Shown in pieces: positions 1-10,052 of a DNA stretch of 64,000 nucleotides. Source of the DNA: Guadua angustifolia (taxonomy: Eukaryota; Streptophyta; Magnoliopsida; Poales; Poaceae); the NCBI GenBank assembly GCA_036346375.1, contig CM070508.1, forward strand, positions 40,444,862 through 40,508,861, given 5' to 3'. Each line of letters opens with the position of its first letter. The first letter of the stretch is position 1. The translations under genes were made by a program, and so were the position numbers. Below the pieces are notes generated by a model, which worked only from the letters and a program-made list of their open reading frames with translations, was not told the DNA's origin and did not search any database.

Positions 1-678
1 TATTCATTTATGTGTTCAACTTGCACATTGATCAGGAAGCAAACACTACAAGAAAAGTGATTTTTAATGACAGTCCAAACTCGTCATCATTAGTCCCGAA
101 ATCGTCATTGTAGGTTTTTTATGACGAAATTCAACTTGTCATAAAAAGTGCTTGTGTTATTGATTTGCTCAGATCAGAATAAAAAGAAAATAAAACCAAA
201 TCGTGGATTCATATCATGGGATCAAGTAAATTTCGACATGAGGAGTTCAAGAAACAAAACATATCGAAAGCTAAAAGCGAGAAAACATCGTTTTTTGTAT
301 CGAAAAATCCAGGGGGAAAAAGGGAGGCGCGGGAACCCTAGGAGCCGGGATGCCGCTGGGAGAGGCGGGATCGCTTACTCAGCACGAGGATGGGGGCGCT
401 CAACGCCATGGCAATCTCGCCAGGGCCGAGAGTGGGAGAGGAGGCGGTGAGGAGTTGGCGAGGGGAAGAGCAGATGAAAGGGGAGGCGGGTGGTGATGGG
501 TGCTGCGCCGCGCGACCCTTGGAGCTCGTCGAGGGTTTTGTTTGGTTTTTAAGTGAAACCCTCGCCGCCGCTGCTCACGTGCTACCGGCGTGCGTCTGAG
601 GGTGCCCTAGAGTCCTGCCAGTGGGGCCGCTGATTAGGGGTTCTGTCTCATGTCTCTATACTCATTCTCTTTACATTA

Positions 679-1256
679 GAGCATCTCCAGCAGAGCTCCT
701 AAACCAGCCTCTAAACCTTAAAATAGGGAGTTTAGTAAAAAATACAGATCCAATGAGCCCTAATCCAGCCTCTAAAATTAGGAAGCCCCTAAATTTGCCT
801 CCTCATTACTAATTCGGGAGCCCCTAAACCAAATTTCTAAACCTTAAAATAGAGAGTTAAGTGAAGGATAGTTTGCATTAGTTCGCTGCAGCTGAGCGTG
901 TCTTTGCTGGGCAATTCACAACGCTTCGTAGTTTGATTCATTGTTTGGAGTTTCTATTTATCTATTTATCATGTTTTGAAAATTTTAAATTTAAATTTTA
1001 AATATCATGTTTTTAAATTGTAAATGTTAATATGCTTATGTTTTATGTATTACAAATATTTTCGATTGAATTTTAGTGGTGTCAAATGAAGATTATACAT
1101 AGCGGATATGTCAAAATAGGAGAAAAAGTAAAATAGGGGCTGAGATTTAAGAGATGTTGCTGGACTTGTGCTCTGAAAATAGGGCTCTAAAAAATAAGGG
1201 GAGTCCCTAAATCCAAAATAGAGACCCTATTTTAGGGGCCCTTGCTGGAGATGCTC
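679..1256. mobile_element. Inverted-repeat element with GAGCATCTCCAGCA ends
   Basis: GAGCATCTCCAGCAG at 679-693 is matched by its inverted copy ending at 1256 (TTGCTGGAGATGCTC). Inside each end, related CCTAAA/TTTAGGG-rich stretches extend the complementarity. No coding capacity is seen. I could not find a matching target duplication, so the superfamily stays open; this type of end is common in grass MITE-like elements. It lies inside the CACTA element. Confidence 0.65.
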
Positions 1257-1485
1257 ACTTCTAGGCAAAACAAGATCAGATAGCCCATCATTCCGCACAG
1301 GCTCCAAAACATAGCTTTGAAAATTAATTTTTATTATAATATATTTATATCACCCAACAAAATTATAATGTTATGAAACTATTTTTTGAAATAAATTTAC
1401 ACATGATTTTCATATACCTAATTTAAATATTTAAAAGGATATTACCAGTCAAAGTTTCACAATTTTGATTACAAACATGTCCTAA

Positions 1486-1698
1486 TGGTCTGTTTGGTTG
1501 GAGGGAATTGACGGAAGGGAATGGGAATTAAGAGAGATAGGTTATAAAATCCTTTGATTGGTTGGTGGGAATTAAAGAAGGGAATGGGAGTTTACAACTT
1601 AAACATAGGGAATTCAATTCCCTGCCTCCTCCTTGGGAATTAAAGTCTCGCTTAATTCCTTTGCCCATTCCCATTTCCCAACGATGCCAAACAGGCCA
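1486..1698. mobile_element. Tourist-like MITE (PIF/Harbinger type)
   Basis: A 213-bp element with ends TGGTCTGTTTGG (1486-1497) and CCAAACAGGCCA (1687-1698), inverted repeats with one mismatch. It is flanked by TAA on both sides (1483-1485 and 1699-1701), the trinucleotide duplication of PIF/Harbinger elements. The interior is GGGAATT-rich on the left and its complement on the right, so the whole element could fold back. It is nested in the CACTA element. Confidence 0.88.
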
Positions 1699-1974
1699 TA
1701 AGTGACAACTCTTTTTTATCAGAGGGAGTATTTGTTACTACATACATTTCGAAAGGTAGGTAATTCTGTCTATTAAAGTAAAGAACGGTGATAAATGACT
1801 TGGTGACATTTGACGTGGGAATACATTCTCCAGTTTTTGTAGCCCTTTTGAATCGATCCTTGTGTTCCGTCCCTCCCTTCATCGGAGAAGGAATGCAAAC
1901 TCAAGTTATATCTTAGAGCTTTAAGCATAGCAAATGTCTAGATAAGTTGCTTGAAAGTAGAATACGTTAGTAGT

Positions 1975-2150
1975 CTTAAACTATTAAACCATGTATGTCC
2001 TAACTTTTTTTTACTTCAATTGAGAAAGAACCGTGTGCGCACGTGTGTGTATATATATATACACACACTTAAATTATTAAACCATGTATGTCCTAACTTT
2101 TTTTTACTTCAATTGAGAAAGAACCGTGTGCGCACGTGTGTGTGTATATA
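1975..2150. repeat. Tandem duplication, 93-bp period
   Basis: Two nearly identical copies of about 93 bp, the first starting at 1975 and the second at 2068. Each runs from CTTAAA through GTCCTAACTT and AATTGAGAAAGAACC to a GTGTGCGCACGTGTG palindromic block and a (TG)n/(TA)n run. The alternating purine-pyrimidine run at the unit junction is a likely slippage or unequal-exchange point. It lies inside the CACTA element. Confidence 0.92.
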
Positions 2151-2175
2151 GGAAGCCTTTTCCGTACTCTCGAGA

Positions 2176-2500
2176 GTACATACTCCCACCTCTAATATAC
2201 CACTTAAATAAACTCTTTATACTACTTTATCACTTTCGGTATACTCTAATAATAATTCTAAGATACTCCAATACAACATGATTAAAAAAATTCATCAGAC
2301 CCTTTATTTTTTTGCTACATACCCTTTTCCATATGTATAAGGAATATGTAAACAAATTATGCTATAAAGGGTGGATTTTAATGAAATTTTTCATGGAACT
2401 CACTTTAGAGTATCTTATAATCAGTATTAGAGTATACTCAAAAGGATAAAGAGGTATAACAACATCATTTAAACAGTATATTAGAGGTGGGAGTACATAC
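2176..2500. mobile_element. Foldback MITE-like hairpin element
   Basis: The arm at 2176-2199 is the inverted complement of 2477-2500 with 22 of 24 positions matching. Complementarity continues inward in patches: AGATACTCC-type sequence on the left against GAGTATCTTATAA on the right, and TATACTCTAATA against TATTAGAGTATA. The element could fold into an imperfect hairpin of about 325 bp. No coding content or clear target duplication is seen. Confidence 0.75.
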
Positions 2501-2506
2501 ACCCAG

Positions 2507-3340
2507 GCACATGAAGAAATTTCAACTCCACCAAAATACATAATTGAACATGGCAAACAATATGTCAAAATCAGTCCTAAAATAGTCAACGAAAATAGAA
2601 TGATATACATTCACTAAAACGTAAGTAGTGAAGATCACACCGTTGGATTGATGTGAAATTTTAACTGTAGAAAATAAATTCAATTGCAAAACTAATCCAA
2701 TAAGAATCAGCTCGATCAGACATATGGATCTAGAGTTATGGCCTTCGCAAAATGACTGTATCAATAATGACGAAAATTGATCAAATTCTAATTACGAGAT
2801 TAATCAAGATTCATGAGGAATTAACCAATCAAATTTTTCAGATCAATCACTTGATGCCCTAGAAAGATTTTGAATAGATCAAATCAAAATTATCATGGTG
2901 AAACAATAAATCAATCTAAAATAAAACAGGCATGCAAATGAAGAACGAGAAAGAAAAAACGAGATTACCAACACATTGATCCAAAAGTCCTTCTCAAGCC
3001 ACCAGGAGAATCTCACGCCACAAGGAAAACCTCTAGCCACGATGGAGTGCAGGCGCTAGGAATTCTCTGGCCGTGAGGGACTTCCAGCCGTAGGAGGTGC
3101 TAGAAGATCACCGTCGCCAGGAGGTTCCAGCAAAAGAAAAAATCACTAGGGACCAAAGATCACTTCCCAACGAGAAGAAAAACACGATTCATTTTCTATG
3201 ACGATTTGTATTATAGTTTCATGATGAAATTTTATATTTCATCACAAAAGTACATGGGGCGACGGTGCTTGATACAATTAATGACGAATATCAACAAGTT
3301 CTATGACAAAAATTGACAACGTCACAACGTTTTCGTCACA
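2507..3340. other. Non-coding CACTA interior
   Basis: AT-rich sequence up to about 2990, then a short stretch with repeated CACGCCACAAGG/CTCTAGCCACGA-like phrases (2995-3130) and the CACTA subterminal region. Open frames here are short and show no domain features. I see no gene. Confidence 0.5.
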
Positions 3341-3419
3341 GATAATCACTTTTCTTGTAGTGAAAGACAAGGAGAAAGAAAGTTTGTTTGTTTGTTGTTC
3401 CTTTTGACATGGGGAAGAT

Positions 3420-3680
3420 TCAGCCGCCGCTGATGGGCGGGATGATGGCGAGCTTGTCACCGTCACCGATGGTGGCGGACTCGAGCGCGTACTCCTCATT
3501 GAGCATGAGCACCATGGAGTGGCGGATCTCCTCCAGCTTGGGGAACTCGATCAGCACCCGGTCGAGGCACTCCCCTGCATTGCTCCCCGCCGGCACCTCC
3601 AACGAGGACTCCGCGATGCCCGTCAGGTCCCGTGCGCGGGCGAAGAAGAGCACCTTCACCCTGACTGTCGCTACCGCCAA
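3420..3680 (-). CDS. MOCS2A: Molybdopterin synthase sulfur-carrier (small) subunit, MOCS2A/CNX7 type
   Basis: This subunit carries sulfur as a C-terminal thiocarboxylate and, with the large subunit, converts precursor Z (cyclic pyranopterin monophosphate) to molybdopterin in the cytosol. The 86-codon frame has the ubiquitin-like MoaD pattern: strand VRVKVLFFARARDLTG near the start, GECLDRVL and FPKLEEIR in the middle, LNEEYA, then GDGDKLAIIPPISGG followed directly by TGA. The terminal Gly-Gly is the activated site and is intact. The length is right for the family, with no frameshift. The first codon of the interval is TTG. The frame stays open upstream for about 20 more codons to an in-frame TGA but has no ATG; the nearest ATG (about 3747) is in another frame. 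A spliced first exon (CAG acceptor near 3690), a non-ATG start or a decayed copy are all possible. A CACTA element sits just beyond the stop. The identity is strong; function is not certain. Confidence 0.85.
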   Translation of the reverse strand: MAVATVRVKVLFFARARDLTGIAESSLEVPAGSNAGECLDRVLIEFPKLEEIRHSMVLMLNEEYALESATIGDGDKLAIIPPISGG

Positions 3681-3889
3681 GCCCCGTCCTGCTTGCCCTC
3701 CACAGCCGGCACCACCGAAGCAACATATGAAGGAAAGGATTAATCATCGGAAGAAATCGATAGGTTCGACACTGGCCTCTGGCCGATCCTCGCGGGTGTG
3801 GGAGCTACCGACGGTTGCCTTAGGCGCGATGGGGAATGGGATGGGGGGAGACATTCCTGAGAAATGGAGATTCTCTCTCCAATACGCAA

Positions 3890-4005
3890 AAATGAGGAAC
3901 CAGTTGAGGAAGCTGTTGGAGCCAACTTTTTTCACTATGCTTGTACGGATTCCTCAATTCTTCGGATAGGGAACTAGTTGAGGAAGCTATTGGAGTTGCT
4001 CTAAG
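3890..4005. repeat. Direct repeat of AACTAGTTGAGGAAGCT-type sequence; possible DNA-transposon end
   Basis: GAGGAACCAGTTGAGGAAGC (3893-3912) and GGAACTAGTTGAGGAAGC (3970-3987) are related direct copies about 75 bp apart. The second runs into GGAGTTGCTCTAA, the complement of a TTAGAGCAACTCC-type terminus frequent in grass DNA transposons. The opposite end was not found. It lies upstream of the MOCS2A frame, in a possible 5' UTR or promoter. Confidence 0.4.
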
Positions 4006-4059
4006 ATTTTGGTAGTAATAGATGCAGAGAAGAACTTCACTAGGGTTTCTACTTTCTAC

Positions 4060-5056
4060 GCTACCAAAAAAAGTTAGAGTGGGGTTTATACCCTCTTAGA
4101 GTCTTAGTTTTACAGCAATAAATCACACGGAATTAAAATAGGGTCTAGTAGAAGTAAAATGGTGCGCCATGGGGTAATTTGAGCGAAATGACAAAATCTT
4201 GACGTCGAGATTTTTGTTTACTCCGGTTCCAGATTTCTCATCAGCCATTGGATGCTTTCTTTTTCCTCTCTTTTCTCCGTGATGCCCAACTGTTGGGATA
4301 AGAGATAGATTAGGAAGGTAGAGATAGAGCTCATTTGTATTATGATGGTAATTTTTGCTATAAATAAAAGGTGTGGAATCCAATAGAAGACACACAATTT
4401 CTCAAATCTACAAGGTGTTAAGCCAATCTTGAGATGTTGTCCTCCCAAATTCGTTGTTGTTGTTCTTGATATGTCGACAAGTGACTCCCTCATCTCGCAA
4501 CCCACCACCCTCTACCTTAGGTCGCCTTTGTTTGGTCCCCCACTCAAGTCATCGTTGCCAGAACTCCCACCGCCGCCGCTCGAGAGAGAGAGAGAGAGCT
4601 GCCGTTGCCGCTCGAGAAATTGTTACCAACCCAGATTGATCCGAATCTGGGAAAAGGAAAGTGAGGAGCGGAGGCACCACGATGGAGAAGTTGCGGAGGC
4701 AGCCGAGGATCCCTTGCCAATGTATAGAAAAGAGAACTTGTCGGCAAACAGAGAAGAGAGGAAGGCTTATGCGTGAGGCGTCTCGGTTGCATGAGTGCAT
4801 GACTGAGAGCGGAGGAGAGAAGGGTTAGCTTCGGCTTTGGCCAAGAGGACATGAGGAAAGGAAGAAAAAAAGGGAAAAAGTGAAAAGAAAAAAGGAAAAG
4901 GAAAAAATTTAAAAGTTTTTTGTTGATTTTTTTATGTATATCAAAGGTGTCACGTCTTTGACTTGCGTTGGAATTGATGCATGAAGTATTGCCTTGATCG
5001 TGGATGTACGCGTAGCATAGATTTGTAATTGGCATTGCTCCAGTTGGTCATACGAC
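4060..5056. other. Intergenic region, probably 5' part of a degraded copia element
   Basis: A TATA-like GCTATAAATAAAAGG at about 4358-4372 is followed by a leader-like stretch. A GC-richer segment has a (GA)n run at about 4580-4598, then an A/G-rich tract (4856-4912). Open frames are short and conflicting. The stretch leads into the gag-like remnant at 5057, so LTR plus leader of a copia element is the most economical reading, but I found no LTR boundaries. Confidence 0.35.
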
Positions 5057-5419
5057 ATGACTCTAGAGGAGATGAAAGTTGTGAGGAAGCAGGAGAAGGA
5101 CGCCACGGTGAAGGTGATTGAAGAGAAGAGGAGGGCGATGGTTGAGTTAACTTCCTCACTGGTCACTCAAGGTGATATGAGAAGCATATTACATGACCTT
5201 TTGACGACAGCTATGATTAGTCTGAGGGATGGTACAGGATCGTCTGAATTGAAGCTAGAGTTGATGCTGAATGATGTGAAGTTGAAAGATAGCAAGAATT
5301 ACCTGAGTTGGTCTTGTCAGGCTTAGCTAATTCGGAGGACTAAGAAGGTGAAGCGCTACCTAAAAGAGACTTGTGTTCAGCCTTTAGACAAAGATAAGCA
5401 TGGATTGGAGGATGTGAAA
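5057..5419 (+). pseudogene. Ty1/copia gag fragment, truncated by family A LTR
   Basis: The frame reads through an Arg/Lys/Glu-rich helix (EEKRRAMVEL) to LKDSKNYLSWS at about residue 75. This resembles the Leu-x-Gly-x-Asn-Tyr-x-x-Trp motif that opens the gag of many plant copia elements. A TAG follows at 5324-5326 and the same frame then continues (RRTKKVKRYLKE) until the LTR starts at 5420. All later gag and pol sequence is missing. The assignment rests on the motif and position only; an origin in a host gene is not excluded. Confidence 0.5.
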
Positions 5420-5860
5420 TGTGACAGCCCAATTTTCGTTAATCCGGTAAGTGAGGCTTGACATGCTAACGTCTTCCGTAATGTCATTAAAATCCTCACT
5501 TAATTATTATCATACTACTGTTAGGACATTTATCTTGCATGAGGAGGGAGTAACAAAATCCTAACAATCATTTTCCAAAACTGCACACATGTTATTTCAC
5601 CTTAGTCAATGACATGTGGGCCATATTCATAAGAGAAAGGAGAGTAGGCTGCACATATCTACTATAACACTTCTTACTTTACCTACCTCTACCCACTTGC
5701 CTAACCACTCAATGACACATGGGTCCTACCTTGCATAGGAACTTGTGGGCTGCACAACCCCTCCATGTCTTTTCTCACTTTAATCACTCATACCTACCCT
5801 TTTCACTCACCCTATGACATGTGGGACCTAGCCCCACATGTAAGCATGAGTGGGCAGCCA

Positions 5861-5867
5861 TATATAA
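5861..5867 (+). promoter_or_regulatory. TATA box of family A LTR
   Basis: TATATAA in a CCATATATAAGGTTCTCC context, 441 bp into the LTR, where U3 should end. It is the only good TATA match in the proper strand in the first 700 bp of the LTR. Transcription would start near 5890-5900. Confidence 0.65.
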
Positions 5868-6459
5868 GGTTCTCCACCTTGTTTTTCCCTCCCCTACTGC
5901 CCATTTGCTCAGCCCAAACCAGAAAAATAGCAAGAACTCCTTTTTCTAACCTCTTGCCATTCTCCCCCACAAATTCACCCAAATCTTGAGTTTGAGCTTG
6001 TGCATGTTATACCACATCGAAGTCAAGATGAAGAGCTTCAAATCCATCCAATTGGATTCTTGAGGCACCATGTTTTGGGTGAGTGGCAACCAATTTCCTT
6101 GTCCTTCCATATTCTGAAATTTTGCCATTGTAACTCATTTCTTTCTTCTCCATGGAATCCATCATCACACCTTGAATCGGGTCGCGCATGTCGCATGGAA
6201 GCTTGAGGAGGAGGGCTAGTTGCTGTTGCAAGCACGAGCAAGCAAGGTCATCATTGTCTATACGAGCTAGGAGGAGACGAACCGCGAGAACCGGCGTTGC
6301 GACACCTTTTGTTATTCCCTCGCCGAAGCCAACCGTCACCACGTGCAAAAGTAACCCCGTAGCGGTAAGATCCCGTCCTAGTCCACCCTTTTTAAGTCCT
6401 AGTCCATTTCTATGAAGTATAGAAGCAAATGGACAAACAGCCATTTTGAAATAGATCAA

Positions 6460-6590
6460 GTCAGCCCGGACAGTCCGAATAATCCGGACACTCTGAAGAA
6501 ATATCCGGATAGTCTGGGTTGGGCGTAGCTTAGCAGGCCGAGGGTGTCTACCCGGACATTCCGAGGTTCCATCCAGAGACTCCGAACATA
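6460..6590. repeat. Cluster of imperfect CGGA-n-TCCG palindromes in LTR
   Basis: GCCCGGACAGTCCGAA, AATCCGGACACTCTGAA, ATCCGGATAGTCTGG and CCCGGACATTCCGAGG follow each other within 130 bp. All are versions of CGGA-3 bp-TCCG. The inverted LTR copy has the matching cluster at about 63515-63680. The same kind of unit fills the Sirevirus LTR at 39076-40821. Confidence 0.75.
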
Positions 6591-7786
6591 ATTTGATAAA
6601 ATGCCCCTAAGACTTGAACTTTTGACACACAAGTCCAAATTTCACAAACTAAATTGGTACTTTCGTATTATAATTAGTATTACGCATCAGGAGCATTTCA
6701 TGCATCTTTTAATCGTGTGCACCATTTGAATTCTTGATTTGGTGTTTATTGAATTGGATTTTCTCGTTAGGTGTTGACGTTCCAGAAGGCACTCCCGAGT
6801 ACGACTACGCCTTCGAAGTCAAGAACGAGCAGCAAGGCACTACTTTACTCCTTGACCATGATTGCTCCTATTTTTTGAAATTTATGTTTTGGAATTATTC
6901 TATCATCTGCATGCTTACTTTCAATTACAATTATGATTGGGTAAAGTCGTACCTCTGCAGAGTTTAAACTATTCGAATAGCCGCGTCCATGGTTAAGGAT
7001 GATCGCTTGATTTGTCAGTCAGTGGGCGAGTATTAAGGACTTGGTAAGAATGGGATGGGAGTGGGAAAAGATACACAAGTATTGGAGTACTTGTGTGTGT
7101 AATCAAACATGAGCGATGGAACTCATGGTACAGAGAATGCTTGAAGGCTTGATATAAATGTGAATATGATGATGTTATATTATGTATTAGATTTTGCAAA
7201 TGTTTACTAAATGCAATTTGTCAATCTATACATGTTTATGATTTATCCCAAATATTGCTTTATGCTGAAATTGCCATTTTGCCTCCCTTTGATGTAGCGA
7301 CCACATGTAGTTAGAATTCAGCATACAACTTATAATATTGTGCGAGTACACTCTTTGTCCTCAATCGGATTGTCCACTTGCTGCAGGTGAGGATGAGGCC
7401 TTTGCCGGGGACTTTCTAGGGCGATTTAACGATTCTAACATTTAGTCGCCGTTCTTGCCCCAGTTGGTTGCCTGAGGGTTTGGGGGCATGCCATGCTGGC
7501 CCTTTTGTTGTTTATCTTATGATCTCCGCTGCTACTTGGTGTAATGACTCTAAATATGTCGTTGTGGATAGCAGTCCTACTTTTGGAATGTAATGATGTT
7601 TATGCTTCCGATAATTGTGTATGTGTTGTGATGTCAACTGTTGGATGAGAATGCGCGTGTTGGCGAACTTTCCTGGGACCAACACGGGTATATTCGCGGA
7701 ACGCCCGAGGTTCACTTGATTCACTTGAGATGTACCACGCATTTGGGTGAATCAGTGGAGTCCCCAGGGATGGTTCCCCACAGGCT

Positions 7787-7799
7787 TGGTATCAGAGCC
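7787..7799 (+). other. Primer-binding site (tRNA-Met type)
   Basis: TGGTATCAGAGCC four bases after the LTR 3' edge. It complements the 3' end of plant initiator tRNA-Met including CCA, the usual primer for Ty1/copia and many Ty3/gypsy elements. Confidence 0.9.
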
Positions 7800-8006
7800 A
7801 TACTGACTGTAGGTTAGAATGGCCATACTACGACTAGTTAGAGGATGCTTTGAGTCAAAAACTATTTTGCTATCAAGTAATTTCAGAACTGATAACATTG
7901 TGCAATTCCTTTATTTCTTACCCATCTTAATTCTATATCTCACCCTTATGTTCATTTGATTGTGCAAATAAGTTTCTAACTCCTCTCATCCTTTTCAACG
8001 TGATAG

Positions 8007-8726
8007 ATGAGTTTTGGGCCATTGGTTTTAGTCACCCGTGCCGGAGATGTGGAGGGCTATCCTTCCCTCCTGAGGGATATGCTGTGGAGGGCTAATTTCA
8101 CTTACGCACCGGAGTACGCGGTTTATGGTCGTGCCTTAGAACCAGGATTGAAGACATACACTGCCACGGTCCACATCATGGCTAGGATGGTGACGGGGAG
8201 CATCCGCTATCACTTCCAAGCGAGGGGGATGTCTGTCGGAATGGCTATCCAAGAGGTAGCGTATGTTGCCATGTGCCATCTCCGTCATGACTTGTGGGAG
8301 CTAACTTTACCTCCGTATCACTATTTCCCGCAACGAGGACCGACAGACGAGGTCAACAGTGTTGCTGAAATCGAGATGGGAGAAGACTCTTCTATTCGAC
8401 AGTTGTCAAGCTTGGTTCGTGCCTTGGAACGGGCTCATCGTTGCGTCGTCCATGAGTTATGGGAGACTCGTGCCCGTCTTCACGCGGCACAAGGGCACCT
8501 TCACCACTTTGTCCAGATTAGCTTGGTGCCACGGGACATACTGTATGGGCGCAACTCCATGACGCCACACGATGCAGCCCCACCCGCCTTTCAGTTTTCG
8601 CATGTGCCGGGGATAGGGACACAAGACATTGTGTACAACGACGCGCGCATCAATTCGGGAAATGTGATGCGTCGGCGTGTCCAGGAGTCTCCGGGGGTAC
8701 CTATGTTCTATATAGGATCACCATAG
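8007..8726 (+). CDS. Unrecognised ORF in internal region of family A element
   Basis: An uninterrupted ATG-initiated frame of 239 residues, 220 bp after the primer-binding site, where gag would start. I do not recognise it. It has no zinc knuckle, protease DSG motif, YxDD or integrase motif. Visible features are a Trp/Tyr/His-rich N-terminal half (LRDMLWRANFTYAPEYAVYG, FQARGM), a helical LVRALERAHRCVVHELWETR segment around residues 135-160, and a Pro/Gly-rich tail. The frame is clean while most coding regions in this window are broken, so it is young or was kept. It could be a gag-like protein or a protein carried by a non-autonomous (LARD-like) element. No reverse transcriptase lies between it and the 3' LTR fragment. 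Confidence 0.6.
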   Translation: MSFGPLVLVTRAGDVEGYPSLLRDMLWRANFTYAPEYAVYGRALEPGLKTYTATVHIMARMVTGSIRYHFQARGMSVGMAIQEVAYVAMCHLRHDLWELTLPPYHYFPQRGPTDEVNSVAEIEMGEDSSIRQLSSLVRALERAHRCVVHELWETRARLHAAQGHLHHFVQISLVPRDILYGRNSMTPHDAAPPAFQFSHVPGIGTQDIVYNDARINSGNVMRRRVQESPGVPMFYIGSP

Positions 8727-8960
8727 TGTCTCACTAACGCCTTGGACCCCGAAGACACCGGATCACCGGGATACCTTCTTTTAGATGTGTTCCCCCAAGG
8801 ATTCCTTAGAGATATTTGATTCATCCCGGTCAAGCTCATCGTGGAGGGCAAGTAGAGATGAGCCGAACTGATTTAATTGATGTAATAGGCTACCTTATGA
8901 ACCTATGCTAGCTCTTATATTTGGACTTGTCACCCCTAGCTGTCGCCCTTGATCTACGGG

Positions 8961-9181
8961 TTGTGAACAGCAGTCCTACTTTTGGAATGTAATGACGTTT
9001 ATGCTTCCGATAATTGTGTATGTGTTGTGATGTCAACTGTTGGATGAGAATGCGCATGTTGGCAAACTTTCCTGGGACCAACACAAGTATATTCGCGGAA
9101 CGCTCGAGGTTCCCTTGATTCACTTGAGATGTACCACACATTTGGGTAAATCAGTGGAGTCCCTAGGGATGGTTCCCCACA
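8961..9181 (+). mobile_element. 3' LTR fragment of family A element
   Basis: From about 8961 the sequence matches the last 220 bp of the 5420-7782 LTR (AGCAGTCCTACTTTTGGAAT onward) with few differences and ends at the same TTCCCCACA. The first 2.1 kb of this LTR are missing. The internal region is therefore joined to the LTR 3' end by a deletion at about 8961, and the whole copy is reduced to 3.76 kb. Confidence 0.85.
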
Positions 9182-10052
9182 GCAGGTAGTTGGGCAACCA
9201 GGTCCCAGCTCCAGGCGACCAGGTCACGACCACAGAGGACCATGACACGTGGCCGCCCGACGAGTAGTTGGGCGACCAGGCCACATGGCTGCCCGACGAG
9301 CAGGCGAGCCCATTGTCAGCCGACCATGCAGACAGAGCTGGGAGGCTTCCGCCCGAAGCAATCGCCAGGATCACAACGTATCATAGCCATTAAATGCGCA
9401 TGGGAGCCATTAAATGCGTGGGGAGCCGTTGTAGTGCGCCTAAAGGCCATTAAATAGGCGTGGCTCCCTAACGTTATGATAGCCTGTCCCTCCGACTAAG
9501 CCAGCTTCACGAACTCCCGTTCCATCTACACCACCCCGGGCAAGACGGGGTGACACGTGTACCAGGCGTTCGTCACACAGCGTCCGAACCCCACCCCTCA
9601 GGCAGTCTGAAGACAAGCGGCGTCAAGCAACGGCGTAGACAAAGAGGCTCTGAGGGATAGTAGCGACAGGACTAAACACAGTCAATGTAATTAATGTAAA
9701 ACCACTCCCTCTGACTGCCCTAGATAGTCTCGGGAGTATATAAGGGAGCTAGTGTGCATGAGGCGAGGGTGGTGGGTCGGTCGATCAGTTCACAATGGAG
9801 GTCAGTCGATCAGTTCACAACGAAAAGCAAGGAGAATACTAGAGCAACACGAGCTTGAGCAGGACGTAGGGTTGTTACCCGGATTGGGGGCCCGAACCTG
9901 GGTAAATCCCTGTGTGTTCTTCAGCTTCCTGTCCTGCTCATCGCGCAAAGAGAGTAGAGAAGAGAGCCGAGAGTGACACAGCTGCGAAGACCCCCCTATC
10001 AAAACTCGGTTATACACTCGAACCAATACTGTCTGGCACAAACACGCCGACA
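9182..10052 (+). mobile_element. 5' LTR (3' part) of Ty3/gypsy Tat-type element Tat-A
   Basis: GC-rich sequence with CTATGATAGCC/CCTCTGAC-type phrases shared with the LTR at 13120-13704, a TATA box (TATATAA, 9737-9743) and a U5 phrase GTTGTTACCC...GGGCCCGAACC shared with 11953-12150 and, inverted, with 61039-61647. It ends at ACGCCGACA (10052), the same terminal form as the other copies (compare TGTCGGAG at 61039 on the other strand). The first 170 bp hold GTAGTTGGGC-type and AGCCATTAAATGCG-type short repeats. The LTR start is lost at the junction with family A at 9181/9182. Confidence 0.75.

Larger units (their letters stand above)
44..3362. mobile_element. Non-autonomous CACTA (En/Spm-type) DNA transposon
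   Basis: The ends are a perfect 18-bp inverted repeat, CACTACAAGAAAAGTGAT at 44-61 and its reverse complement at 3345-3362. The trinucleotide AAA lies immediately outside both ends (41-43 and 3363-3365), which matches the 3-bp target duplication of CACTA elements. Short TGACGA/TCGTCA-type motifs recur just inside both ends (about 70-145 and 3200-3340), as expected for subterminal transposase-binding repeats. No transposase reading frame is visible in 3.3 kb, so the element would need a helper. The inside holds a GC-rich stretch (about 300-620) with a short open frame of no recognisable content, three nested inverted-repeat elements, and otherwise AT-rich filler. The boundaries are seen directly; mobility is inferred from the class. 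Confidence 0.93.
5420..7782 (+). mobile_element. 5' LTR of large-LTR retrotransposon, family A
   Basis: The LTR starts TGTGACAGCCC at 5420 and ends TTCCCCACA at 7782. It is directly followed by GGCT and a tRNA-Met type primer-binding site (7787-7799), which fixes the 3' edge and the plus orientation. The length is 2363 bp. An inverted copy of the same LTR lies at 61648-64000. That copy carries about 676 bp missing here; the deletion junction is the GGGTA at 6939-6943. The LTR holds a TATA box (5861), a palindrome-like CGGA/TCCG cluster (6460-6590) and the palindromic module at about 6950-6990. The 5 bp outside the left end (TGAAA) do not match those beyond 9181 (GCAGG). Confidence 0.9.

Noticed and set aside
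148..599. Open frames in the GC-rich part of the CACTA element
   Set aside because: Short, overlapping, no domain motif, and the first has a non-ATG start. They may be captured host DNA, but nothing supports a gene.
3496..3747. ATG-initiated frame overlapping the MOCS2A frame
   Set aside because: It is a shifted reading of the same GC-rich exon, with low-complexity Arg/Gly content and no family pattern. I note it only because its ATG is the nearest one upstream.
7512..7742. Minus-strand ORF near the family A LTR end, with copies at 8908-9141 and 61687-61992
   Set aside because: It recurs because the LTR recurs. It is antisense to the LTR, short and without motif.
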